From Capsaspora owczarzaki ATCC 30864 (Eukaryota; Opisthokonta; Filasterea): DNA of 64,000 bases. Positions within the stretch are counted from its first letter, which is position 1; every line of letters starts with the position of its first letter. Both the position numbers and the translations under genes were made by a program. This document shows positions 47,229-62,434 of the stretch, in pieces. A model generated the notes under the pieces. It had not been told where the DNA came from, ran no database searches, and saw nothing but the letters and a program-made list of their open reading frames with translations. The stretch covers positions 65,626 to 129,625 of the forward strand of contig NW_011887298.1 of NCBI RefSeq assembly GCF_000151315.2, written 5' to 3'.

Positions 47229-48279
47229 CTACTTTCGGCCGGGGTAGTTGAGGCACGCCTTGTGCATTTGATCTGCAAAGAGAAATGACCAAACAAGAAG
47301 AACCCAAAAACAAGAACCCCGGCATCTCACTGAGCCAATCACTGTCACGATAGCACGGTCAACATCATGCCCACACATTTACTGGCTTCGTATAAACTCA
47401 CCCAAGAACGCTGGAACGCCCTTTTGGGCGGCCCAGTTGATCAGCCAGCTCGGGATGTGACCTTTGGGGTCGTCAAAGTACTCCATGAAGACCTGAGTGC
47501 CCAACGTACCGCCCGACGCCTTGCGCATGACAAGAGTTTGCGCATAACTATCGACTCGAACAACGCCCTTCACTTCGGCGAAAGCAGGGTGGTGGTGACA
47601 ACGCCCGATTGTAACGCTGACTTGGGTATCGCCGTCGCCCAGGAGTCGCGTTCGCATCCAGTACACGTAGTCTCGGTGTGCAAGTGGCCATGGATAGGCA
47701 ATTCGGCAATAGTGTCCGCCGTCTGCAAGCAAGGTAAAAGTGGAAGCAACAACAATCAGCCTGCGTTCGGCCTTTCGACAGTGTGACTGTCACGGAGCAT
47801 AAGGAAGAGATGCAGACTCCCACGCCCACGCGATTCACTGCTGGACTTTTGCTTGATTTTGTTTTGTTGAATCTCAGACATTTGGAAATTTGACGGCAAA
47901 ACGCTCGCCGACAAAAACGTTGTCCCAGTAGTATCCCCCTATCCCCAACCCCACCCAATCCACACACGCGCTCTCACCGTCGTGTGCGTAACTGACCAGT
48001 GTCTGGAATGGCGCGGATGTCCTTGATGTACTCGTCCCAGGTGCGGCGGTACTGGTGGTCGGTGTAGACTGCGAGACAGGTCGCCGGGTCGATTCCCGCC
48101 AACACGCCGACCACCTTGTACTCGTAGAGCGGCTCGCGCGGCCGCCGGTAGATGGTGAACTCTTTGTGTGTGACGAACGGCTCGTACCCAGTCAAATCGG
48201 GCGTGTCGAGCTCGGCGGCGGCGCTCTCAAACTCGGGCGCAGCGAGCGCTGGTTCACTGTGAGTTGATTGCTGCGCCAT
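47229..48279 (-). CDS. START-domain lipid-transfer protein, PCTP/STARD2-like
   Basis: Three exons (48279-47997, 47722-47402, 47272-47229) close in phase to 215 residues, almost exactly the length of human PCTP (about 214). A single START domain fills the protein: YEPFVTHKEFTIYRRP, YEYKVVGVLAGIDPATCLAV, YRRTWDEYIKDI, YCRIAYPWPLAHRDYVYWMR, and the C-terminal lid FMEYFDDPKGHIPSWLINWA leading into DQMHKACLNYPGRK. The PCTP equivalents are YPFPMSNRDYVY and PSWLINWAAKNGVP. Such proteins carry one phospholipid, usually phosphatidylcholine, between membranes in the cytosol. No leader or membrane segment is present. The ligand is inferred from the family. It diverges from the bHLH-zipper gene. Confidence 0.92.
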
Positions 48280-48971
48280 CCTTCCCTCAACAATAACAAC
48301 AACAACAACAGCAAACGAGAAACAATGAACAATGATAGAGTTGAATCAAAGAAGGAGAGTGAACGCATTGCACTTGTTTCGTTTGGAATTGGTCGATATA
48401 AACTGGCTCAGAAGGCGGTTGCAACACAGAAACTCAACCGAGAGCAACCATGAGTTTGGTGTAGCAGGCGTGCAAGTCATCGCCGAAGCCCTCCAACTGA
48501 ACACGGTGAAAATACAATTTCTGAGCAAGCCCGACGGAACCTGTCAAAATCCTTGTGCCTAACCCTAACCCTGACCCTCCAACCCAACCCACTCCCGCTC
48601 GTTCCCTGCGATATTTATCAAGATGGCCGCCTTGACACCAACACATTTTTTGCGCTCCAAGTGAGAAATAGTGCGCGACCCTTTTCTTTCCCTCTTCCTC
48701 TCTTCGCTCTTCGCTCTATGGCGTTGCATTGCCGGCCAATCGCGTTCGCTTTTGAAACGAGCAACTTTTTTTATTTTCCTTTTTTTTTTTTCCTTTTTTT
48801 TTTTTTTTTTTTTTTTCGTTTTCCAGTCATTTCCCAGTCTTTTTTTTCCTCTTGCTTTCAGCACAAGCATTTATTTTCATTGTTATATAGTTTGTCGTGT
48901 TTGTCCTCGCTTTTTTTTTTGCTGATACTATCGGTGTTCGGGGGGGTCATCGAGGGGAGTTCTCGAGTGGA
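48280..48971. promoter_or_regulatory. Divergent intergenic region, START gene and bHLH-zipper gene
   Basis: About 0.7 kb with a (CAA)n run near 48290-48310, a short telomere-like stretch at 48558-48578, and long T-runs at about 48780-48816. Both promoters should lie here. No additional gene was recognised. Confidence 0.45.
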
Positions 48972-50627
48972 ATGGACGCTGCTGCGATGACTGCTCCACC
49001 TGCGGCAACAACGACCGCGCTGCTGCAGCCCGTGTGCACCGTCCCACTGCTGAGCGCAAGCAGCATCCTCGATGGCTACGACCCATTCCACGTGTCGCAG
49101 GAGCTCACTGCGTTTGGCATTGACGACCCGACGCTCGCCTTCCTGCTCAACCCATTCGCGTGCGACCACCACGACCACGACCAAGACCAAGACCACGACC
49201 ACGACCACGACCAAGACCACGACCACGACCATGAACACAGCGACCACCACCACGACGGCCATCAACAAGCTGGCAATGCAGGAGACACACGGACTGGCGC
49301 TGCTGCTGCTGCCACTTCTTCTACTGATTTGGCGCCAATCCGCTCAGACGGTTTCCCGCCATCGGTGGTTTTGCAGCAGCCGCCATCGTCGCATCATCTG
49401 CAAGCCCTGCCAAATACATCACCATCCACATCATTAACTCAAGCACAAGCTATGGTCGCGCCAATGTGGACCATGAAATCGGAAGCTGCTGCTGCCAAGC
49501 ATCTGCAACCAGCGCCGGCAGCAGCGTTGAGCGAGCCCTTGCGAAAGCACCACCACCACCACGGGCACTGCCATCATCACATGTACCATGGTCCCAATGC
49601 AAGCGCCGCCATGGCCGAAGCAACGGCTGCTGCCCTTGCCGCGACTTCCCTGACAAGCTCGCAGGCCACGACGCCTTCTGACGCCAGTCCGCTCGACTTT
49701 GGCGATGAATCGGACGGCTCGGACGACCTCGACGCCGAAGACATGATGCAGTATCACAACGAAATCACTGCTTGCCTCTGCGACTTGCACAATGCTGTTG
49801 CCACGTCGTCAGACGAATCCACTTTGCTGTTTGCACACCCAGACGGATCGGGTCCATTGAGTGTGCCGCAGTCCACCAACATTCCAGTGGCCATGGGAGG
49901 CTTCTCTGGCGTACCTCCGTCGACACCGCAAGCTGTCAAGCCATCTGGCGCCCGTGTGCTGTGCCCGCTGCATCCTGCACCAGGCCGTGCGCAGTCCGGC
50001 CCTGTCGCAAACGCGGCGCACCAGCAGCAGCGAGCGCCAGTCGCACCCGCCGCTCCAACGCCAACACCAGCGGCCATCGCGCCCTCTGCCTCATCATCGG
50101 CACCGCCCGTGATTCTAGCTGCACCCCACACGACGAGCTTGCTCGCCAGCAAAAGCAACTACCTGCAAATATCCGAGGGGCATGCGTTCAATCTGGGCGT
50201 CGACTTTAACCCGGACATGGTCAAGGCCGTGGAAGATCGCAAAGTGATGCACAAAACCTCAGAGCGCCGTCGCCGCCATGACATGCAGGACGGCTACAGC
50301 CAGTTGAAACAGCTCGTGCCGTTGCCTCGTGCCAAAAAGGATCGACGATCCAGCAAAGCCACCGTCCTTCTCGATACGGTCGAGTATGTTAAAAAGCTGC
50401 AATACGAGTGCGCTCAGTGGCAACTCAAGTACGAGCACTTGCACGAAGAAAACCAAGAGCTCAAGAAAGCCCTGTCCGCCATGACCGGAGGCATTCTCAA
50501 GCACGTCCAAACAAACTCGTGCGGTACAACCGCCGCGCATGCCACCCATGATCACTACCATGCACAGCAGCAGTCCGAGCACCACGGGCATCAGCACGGG
50601 GGGGACGCCTATGGCCACGCGCCATAA
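48972..50627 (+). CDS. bHLH-leucine zipper transcription factor, Mlx/Mondo-like, His-rich
   Basis: A single exon of 551 residues. The bHLH-zipper lies near residues 420-510. The basic region HKTSERRRRHDMQ has the His-Glu-Arg spacing (H-x3-E-x3-R) of E-box (CACGTG-type) binders. Helix 1 is DGYSQLKQLVPLP, the loop and helix 2 are SSKATVLLDTVEYVKKLQYE, and a zipper-like helix (WQLKYEHLHEENQELKKAL) follows. GYxxL..LVP plus SKAxVL..TxxYV is closest to Mlx/MondoA among families I know, better than Max or MITF. Those factors sense sugar phosphates in animals, but no Mondo-type glucose-response module is visible. The N-terminal 400 residues are low complexity: a His/Asp repeat at 49168-49242, His-rich clusters further on, and an acidic patch (DFGDESDGSDDLDAEDMM). 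The C-terminus is also His-rich. Confidence 0.85.
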   Translation: MDAAAMTAPPAATTTALLQPVCTVPLLSASSILDGYDPFHVSQELTAFGIDDPTLAFLLNPFACDHHDHDQDQDHDHDHDQDHDHDHEHSDHHHDGHQQAGNAGDTRTGAAAAATSSTDLAPIRSDGFPPSVVLQQPPSSHHLQALPNTSPSTSLTQAQAMVAPMWTMKSEAAAAKHLQPAPAAALSEPLRKHHHHHGHCHHHMYHGPNASAAMAEATAAALAATSLTSSQATTPSDASPLDFGDESDGSDDLDAEDMMQYHNEITACLCDLHNAVATSSDESTLLFAHPDGSGPLSVPQSTNIPVAMGGFSGVPPSTPQAVKPSGARVLCPLHPAPGRAQSGPVANAAHQQQRAPVAPAAPTPTPAAIAPSASSSAPPVILAAPHTTSLLASKSNYLQISEGHAFNLGVDFNPDMVKAVEDRKVMHKTSERRRRHDMQDGYSQLKQLVPLPRAKKDRRSSKATVLLDTVEYVKKLQYECAQWQLKYEHLHEENQELKKALSAMTGGILKHVQTNSCGTTAAHATHDHYHAQQQSEHHGHQHGGDAYGHAP

Positions 50628-50826
50628 ACCGTCAACCATTGTTTCTATTTGCTTTGTTTGTTTGACGTGTTTGTGTGTTTTGGGTTTCTTTGAGCCTCTG
50701 TTTCAGTTTTCAGTACCGCACAGTATCTTGTCCTATTTCATAGTCCATATTCCATAGGTGATCATCCATCAGTCCAGCATTTTAGCATTGCATTGTTTCT
50801 CGAAACCTTTGACGAGAACTCGACCG

Positions 50827-51696
50827 ATGACGACTGCGGCCGACCTGACTGAGGAAGCGCGCCGCATTGCCCGCGACAAGGCGCGCATGGAGGCCGACCT
50901 GGCCGCGCTGCTGAGTGCGCTGTCGAGCCACGGTGCGGACATGGCGTCGCCGCTCGTGGACAGCGACGGGTTTCCGCGCAATGACATTGACGTCCACGCA
51001 GTGAGGTCGCTCCGGAACCAAGTCGTCGTCCTCCGCAACGACCTGCGCGCAATCATGAAGCAAGCAGAGGTCGCTCTGCAGGCACTGCACGCGTCAAAGC
51101 GATCCCAAGGTGCTGCTGCTGCTGCCCCGGCTCCAGCTCAGTCCGCTCCAGCTCCAAGTACAAGCACATTGAGCGACGCAATGACCGGTCTGACCGTCGC
51201 CCGCCAAGTCTCTGTGCCCGCCGATGCAGACGCCGCGCTGCTGCCATTTGCAAGAGTCGATCAAGTGGCGCCGTCGTCGCCAGCGAGCGCTGCAGGGCTC
51301 GTGATTGGCGATTTGCTGCTGCAGCTTGGCTCCATCCGCCGTCATAACTTTACCAATCTTGCATCGGTGGGCGAGGTTGTGCGTGCGAGCGAGAATGTCA
51401 GTGTTTGGCTGCGATGGTGCTCTCGTCTTGTTGTTGTTGTGGGCCAGTGGCGTGCATCCTATCTGACACCGATTTTGCGTTGCATCTCTGCAGGCTCCAG
51501 TCGACGTGTTGGTCGATCGACACAGCCAACTCCTTGCGCTCACATTGACACCACGGCGGTGGTCTGGCCAAGGTCTGCTCGGGTAAGGAGCGGCTGTTTC
51601 TCGGGAGAACGTGAGACTAGATTCGCTGCAAATTGAGCTCACTCGTTGCTGTCTCGCTTTTTCGCCCCCTGTAGATGCCGGATAGTCCCATTGTAA
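50827..51696 (+). CDS. PSMD9: 26S proteasome assembly chaperone PSMD9 (p27/Nas2)
   Basis: Three exons (50827-51396, 51494-51582, 51675-51696) close in phase to 226 residues, like human PSMD9 (about 223). The N-terminal helical hairpin holds DKARMEADLAALLSALSSHG, PLVDSDGFPRNDIDVHAVRS and RNDLRAIMKQAEVAL. An Ala/Pro linker leads to a PDZ domain (VDQVAPSSPASAAGLVIGDL, APVDVLVDRHSQLLALTLTP). The ending GQGLLGCRIVPL matches the family's GGGLLGCNIIPL tail. PSMD9 binds the Rpt5 C-terminus and guides assembly of the proteasome ATPase ring. The 22-nt last exon is short but exactly in phase. It is convergent with FAM72 (173 bp between stops). Confidence 0.95.
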
Positions 51697-51869
51697 CTTT
51701 TGGTAGACCTGCCGATCGATGGGATGCACCTTATTTTCGATTACTGTACATTATTTGCATGGAGATGTGGCCGCTCTGAATATACAAGCTGTCTGTGCGC
51801 CACAACAAAGTACTATTCCTCTCAGGTCTGTCCCTCACGACACAATCAACAACTGCATCCACGTTGAAT

Positions 51870-53121
51870 CTATCGGCAAGGCTTGGCCGAGTACGTGGCC
51901 GGAGCGTCTGGTTGAGCAGCCAGCTGCAACAACGGATCTTGCATTGGGCTCGGAAGCCGTCCCCACACCATCGCCGCCGGCTGGCCTGGAGCCTGACGGA
52001 TTGTAGCAATCGTGCATTGGCTGTGGAAAATCCACATGTGCCCATTGGTGCAGTCACCCAAACACCTCGTGCAAGGTGTTTCGACGTGGTAGCCGACAGC
52101 ATTGCCACACGTCAGGCAGGCTGCGTCCCGAACCAGACACCGACAAGTGGGTGCGTGTCGAGCATTCCCAATCAAGGCTACCGACGAAGGCTCTGCATCG
52201 GTGGAGTACAGCTCTTGGTTACAAGGCTCGGCGCGAAGCTTGCCGCCCATGCCACGATTCGTGATATTGGCCGAGCAATATCTGGCACCACCCACAACAA
52301 ATATATGCGTACATGCCAAAGTTCAAAGCAGATGAGTTGTCGATTCAGTTGACTGAGACCAATGAAGGGTCGTTGCTGGAAAAGGAACAAACTGTGCCTG
52401 CTACGCGCCACGCTCAAAGCGTCGTATGGCAATGATTCTCGGTCACTTACAAGCAATCTAATTGCACAACGAGCTCCGACGAGAATATTGTCGGTGATGA
52501 CGACGTCGTCTCAGCGGAGGAAACGTTTGTTGCGTTGTTTGTTGATGTTCTTCTTGTTCTTGTTGCTCGTTCAAGTTGAAGCCAGCGTCGGGGAGTTGGT
52601 TGCGATAGCGCCATTGCATCTGGAGAAGAAGGCTGCCTGTCGAGATCAAACAAGGACGCTCGGGCATTGCGGCGGCGTGCAAGGACGGAGGACGACAGCG
52701 TGACTGCGGTAGGTGTTGACAGGTTGTGACTTTGGTTCCTACTGTCGTCGCCTCGCTCTTCTGCGGCTGCTGCTGCGTGAGCATGGCCAGTCACGTCAGA
52801 GCTCCGACCTTGACGAGCACTGTCTTCATTTTCTGCGACGGAAGCAGGCGCGGGGGTCGCGCGAGCGCGAGGACTCGGTTCCTGGCGTGCTTGTTGATTC
52901 GTGACGGAGCTGCTCAGAACGTCACGTCCTATCGTGTGCTGCTGCTGCTGCTGCTGCTGCCAGGCACTAACGCCGCTCCACCAGTGCTCCTGGTGCTCGA
53001 GATGCCTTCTCATGTGTGGTTGGAGACTGGTTTCATCTGCAACTCCACCGTTGCTGCACGGCGTCGACGGCTGCGGCAGCCGAGCGAGTCGAGTGCGAGC
53101 AGGACGATACCGGGTTGGCAT
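51870..53121 (-). CDS. FAM72-domain protein with long N-terminal extension
   Basis: Exons 53121-52451 and 52281-51870 close in phase to 360 residues. The last about 145 form a FAM72 domain: VVQLDCLYCSANITNRGM (human VSILCCKFCKQVLSSRGM), ELYSTD, CRCLVRDAACLTCGNAVGYH (human [20 protein letters not shown]), PCTRCLGDCTNGHMWIFHSQ and VWGRLP. The paired cysteines look like a zinc site. The domain's first Cys pair is split by the intron. The first 220 residues are specific to this gene: Arg/Ser/Pro-rich with a Gln run and no fold I can see. Human FAM72A binds and promotes turnover of the uracil-DNA glycosylase UNG2. Whether that role exists here is unknown. An upstream in-frame Met near 53205 is possible. 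It diverges from ARMH3. Confidence 0.87.
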
Positions 53122-53575
53122 TGTTTTTGTGTGTGTTTGTTTGTTTGTTTGTTCGGCTGAACTTTGACAGACTGAACAAGCAAAATTCAGAGACAAATAG
53201 AGCACTTACTCGTGTACAGTACAGTGCAGTTCTGCTGCGGTGACCATTTCTGCTCCATTCCCATTCAACGCCAGATTGAACGCGCTGTTCTGTTGGGTGT
53301 GATCAAACGCAACACCCTCGCTGTCGTTGGTCGTCGGACGAAACAAATTATCTGCTTTCTCAGTCTTGGTTTTGATTTTTTGGGGGGTTTGGTTTTTTGT
53401 TGTTTTTTTTTTCACCTCTCTTTTTCTGAGTTTCTTGTCGTTTTTTTTTTTTTTTTTTTTCCTCCCTATTTTTTTTTTCTTTAAATCACCGCGCGTCGTG
53501 TTCGTTCGAGTTGTGACTGCGGTTGTCCTTGTTGTGTGGATTGATTGACATCCCCTCTCCCCTTATCACTCACGA
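53122..53575. promoter_or_regulatory. Shared promoter, FAM72 and ARMH3
   Basis: 454 bp between divergent starts, with T-runs at about 53400-53482 just upstream of ARMH3. No coding exon was recognised. Confidence 0.45.
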
Positions 53576-56500
53576 ATGATGCGCGAGATGGACGTGCGAG
53601 CGCCCGAAGCGCCGCTGCTGCACGTTGCCTCGTCGCCAGCAGCCATCGCAGCCGCAGCCGCAGCCGCAGCCGCAGCCACTGCACCGCCAGCCCCAAGCAC
53701 AGCCACGAGTGCAAGCACAGGCACAAGCACAAACGCAGGCACAGGCACTGCTGTTGGCGCGGTGGCTGCAGGCGGGCCTGGGACGCCAGCAGCGAGTCCC
53801 AACGCTTCAACAACGCTGCTGCTGAACAATAGCAGCACGACTCCTGCTGCTGCCGCGGCTGCTGCTGCCAGTGAGGCGCTCCTTGCAAAGAGCACTGCGG
53901 CTGCTGCTGCGGCGGCGGGCAAGAAAGGCCGGAAGGAGTCAAAGACGCCGCTCAAGGAGAAGTTTGTCCAAATCTACGAGGCCTTCTTCAATGTGAGCGC
54001 ACACCAACCGCGTAGTTGCCAATGAGATGAGGCGCAAATTGGAAGATGACGTGGCACGTCTGAGATTTATTTTGTTAAATTACCAGAGGGGGGTGACGTG
54101 GTGGCAAAGCGATTTGCCAACGAGTAGCTTTCCTGCAACGAACTGGCCTCACTTTCCATCTGAACTCACAATCTGAAACACAGGGTGACAATCCATCAAC
54201 CGCAAGCCCGCATTTCTGGGACGAGTTGTTTCTGCTCAAAGTCAACGCAGTGTTCTTGGATCGCTGCATCACGTCGCTCTCCGAGGAGCAACTCATGTCG
54301 CTCAAGGTGCGCGGTGTTGCGCTCTTGCTTGTTTGTTGCTAGTGCGCCTATGGGGGGAGGCACGAGCGTTGACCGTGCTGACGTTGTAATCTGGGACGGC
54401 AACGTTTGTTTGCTTTTGTGGGATTTTGCTTTCGACCTTGCAGGACATTACCAATTTGATTGTTTGCAGCGCCATCTCAGCGCTGCGCGACGACAATGCC
54501 ATTCGCGTAGCCAACGCTCTTCAGGTGTGTATTACATTGCTGCTTGACGGTTGCATACGGAGATGAATGGCATTTTGGGGGGGGGGGAGCAGGGGTCTGT
54601 TTTGTTGTTTTTTTGTTGGTTTTTTTTTTCTGTTTTGGTCGTGCTCCTCGACTCACTCTCATTCCACGCTCCACAGACACTTTGCATTGTTGCTCGCGCA
54701 GTGTCTACCAAAAAGTTCACTGGTCTGAGCTTTGATCCCATTCAGTTGCTCGTGCCAAGCGAAGATGCATCGGCTATTTTCACCGACTTGTTCGCCAGCA
54801 TTGCGTCGGTCCTCTCGTCGACACTTTCAACGCAAGTCAAGGCAATGGCTCTCAAGCTTCTGATTGTGTTTGCGACATTTAGCGAGGGCATCAACTCGAA
54901 CAGCATTCTTGAGCACATCATGCGCAACGATTTATTCGACGCTATTTTGCAGGTACGAGCCTTTGTGCTGATGTGACTTTCTTTTGTTTGAAGAAGAGCG
55001 AGCGCGCAAACTCGCCGTAGCTCATCTCCGTCCAACCCCTCAAGGAGGGGACCCAACTCACCTCTGCCATCGACAATGATTGGAAACAGACCTTGGTCGA
55101 AACCTCCACACGGGAACTACTTGCCCAAGATTCGCTCACGCTGATTGTGATTTTTGTCAACTACCGAAAATACGAAGTGCCGAATCCGTACGTCAAGCGG
55201 CTCTCCGAAGTTCACGACGAGCTGGTTTTGAATGTGAGGTCGCCATGGCTAATCATGCAGCCATATGGATTGCGTCGTTCTCATGCGTTGGTTGAATTCA
55301 TGTAGGCTCTTGGCTCTGTCATGTCCACCATGTATGCCAGCTATAATCGGTAAGAGCGCGTTGTTCGAGCGAATGAACAATTTCCTCTTCCACAAAACAT
55401 TGGTGTTTCATGTGTATGTGTGTTTTTGTGTTTGCCTTTGCCAGCTACTTTGATAACACTACAAATCCCGCCAAGTCGTCCAAAGGTGGCTTTCTCTCCT
55501 CGATTACAAGCTGGTTTGGAAGCACTACAACCAGTCCCACCACCAAGAGGTAGTGGATGCGGATCCGTGCATGGCTTGACAAGTCTTTTTTCCGACTCAC
55601 CTGTTTGTTGTCTCGTTTTGTTTTGGCAGTTGGAACCCTGAGACTCCGTGTCCCGTGCTCTTGACGTTGTACGAGGCGATTCATCTCAATCGCAATTTCT
55701 TCTCCGTCATGTGCTATCTCGATCCCATGCTGACGACTGATCTCGCCGTCATGATTGCACAAGCCAAGGATGCAAAAGGTTTGCGTGACTCGTTGGCATG
55801 ATGCCTGTGGCGTCGGAAGACTGCAGTGCTCTGACTTGCGATTATCCACCCTCTCCCTTCGCTTAGCCTCACCAACAGCCAATCCTGCTGCAGCGGCGCC
55901 GACTTCCGCTCCTGCTGCAACCACAGCCACTTCCACGGTAGTCCCTTCCAATCTGTTGTCGCGGTTTATGACGTTCTGTTCGTTTGTGTTTCAAGCAATC
56001 AAGGACGAGCCGTCCATCGAGAATGCCCGCCTTTGTGTATTAATTCTGCAATGCGTGTCGGAGGATGCCTACTCGAATGCCTTTTTGCATGACCCTAGCA
56101 CCAACATTCCGGTTTCGCTATATCGTCGGGTACGTTCCAATTGTTATTCGAATTGGCGCTTTTGATGACTGTCACATGTTTTCGCGGAAGTCTCAGTCTC
56201 ACACCCTTTGTCCCCCCCCCCCGCCTCTTGATTGCTGATGATGCTCCCCGTTTATTGGCAACACCAGCCCACCAGACATAAACGCCCGCTCCCGAATGTT
56301 GGAATTAGTGGAACGGGGCGTCCGCTGGTTTGCAGTGTGTTTGATCTCATGATTGAATTCATGGGCGGCAACCTGAAGCGCAACCTGTCCATCGATCTGT
56401 ATTGCAAATGTGTTGGCATCATTCATCGGCTCCTCTGCTACGAGAAGCGCTCTCGCGTTCGCCTGGCGTACACTTGGAAGGAAACGTGGACCTCGCTTGT

Positions 56501-57348
56501 GAATGTGTTGCGTTTCGTCCGCTCCAACGAGACCACTCTAATTGACAAGCACAATGTGTTTCTACTATACGATCAGGTGAGAAGGGCAATCTTTGTCAGA
56601 TTGTGTTTTTCGCTCGCGTGGTTGCCAACTGCTCATCGTTGCTCCTTGGCATGTCTGTTTGGATCAGATTGTGAGTGTCTTTAATCTGTTCATCACGTAT
56701 GGCGATACCTTCCTGGCAAACCCAACAAACTACGACGAACTTTACTACGAGATTATGCGTGTTCACGAAGTTTTCCACGCCCTGTATGAGGACGGTAAGA
56801 TTATTCTTGTCGAAAGTACCGATGCTTGCTGTTGCTCAATCAATTTTAACCCTTCCTGTCCCTTCAGCCAAACGTCATTACACGTCTGAAGGCGAGTGGC
56901 GCGATACGGCGCGGCGTGTCATGGCAAACATTGTGAACATTCTTTCCATCATCAATCACTTTTCGCCCAAGATTGAAGCCTGGACTGCTGAAAATCAAGT
57001 GGCCTCTGTGACCCCCGAGCAGGTACCGAGTTGTTGTTGTTCCTGTTGGTCTGACTGTTGGCACTTACACGCGTGCTGACTTGACTTGATGGGTTTTTTC
57101 TTTTGTTTTATTGGTTTATTTTTTGGTTGGTTTTTTTTCTTCTTGGTCGTGTTTAGGTGCTTGCTGTCATCAAAAACAATTACGACACACTGACCTTGAA
57201 GCTGCAAGACAACCTGGACCAGTACGACAAGTACGCTGAAAATCCTCGCGAAGTCTCCTTTTTCCGAACAGCCGTGCGTCACTTGGTGGTCGACACTCGA
57301 CATCACCACGCCACCACTCATTTTGATCCCCAAGAAGCCTCCATTTAA
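53576..57348 (+). CDS. ARMH3: ARMH3 (C10orf76) homologue, Golgi PI4P/GBF1-PI4KB effector
   Basis: Thirteen exons close in phase: 53576-53992, 54184-54306, 54444-54524, 54677-54952, 55021-55233, 55306-55349, 55445-55549, 55630-55778, 55867-56129, 56268-56576, 56668-56794, 56868-57022 and 57157-57348 (817 residues; human 689). The first about 120 residues are an Ala/Thr/Ser low-complexity extension. After that the whole chain follows the human protein: [135 protein letters not shown], and [19 protein letters not shown]. In human cells ARMH3 binds PI4KB and supports Golgi PI4P. The all-helical armadillo-like fold has no catalytic residues. Every junction is GT-AG. Confidence 0.96.
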
Positions 57349-58050
57349 TTCCTGCGTCCAGAGTGTTTGCACGCGCATTGTTTGAGCAGGCTGATGAGCT
57401 TGCTTTTTGCTTTTTAAGTTTTTGTTTGTTCTGCCACTACTTGTTTCAACATTGTGTTCCGCAGATCAGTGAGGGGCCCTTGAGATTGATGTTTGTTGTG
57501 CTATTTGTTGTATTTTTGACTGCTACTATGACAAGACAAGACGAGACGAACTTTTTGGCGACTACCAAAAACTATGAGCATTAAAAAACTAACGATCGAA
57601 ACTATGGGGTGGTTGGTCTGCGAAGACCGGACTGCGTGGAATCAAATGATAAAAGAGCGAGCGCAAGAGAAAAAAAAAAGGGGGGGGGGTATCAAAAGTG
57701 AGAGCGAAGAAGTAGAAACTAACGAAAGAACAGAACTGAGATATTGTCTCAGCAACCGCGACGGTCGCTCGTCGAGATTGAACGACAAGCCAAAGAAGGC
57801 GCTTGGCAGGAAACATCTGGCAGACTGTAGAAAGCGAATGTGCTTGCAGCAGAGTCCATTCCTGGATACGGAATCATGCAATGGCTGGACAATGAAGTGG
57901 GCCTCGGACAGTCTTGTTCTTGGTGCGACGATGATGATGATGGTGAGATTGGTGATTTTGGGTGATTTTTTGCGTATTTCAGTTCGCGGGCGCGGAAATG
58001 GCTGGGTAAAACCGCAGAGGTGGTGGGGTGCCAGCAGCGGTGCAAGCGGG
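57349..58050. other. Convergent 3' intergenic region
   Basis: 702 bp between the stops of ARMH3 (+) and the RRM gene (-). It contains no recognisable exon. It should hold both 3' UTRs and polyadenylation signals. Confidence 0.5.

Positions 58051-62434
<4,384 letters not shown>

Noticed and set aside
47816-47941. Possible middle exon of the START gene (YWDNVFVGERFAVKFP)
   Set aside because: The flanking exons join directly in phase and match PCTP without it; the stretch has no counterpart in the family.
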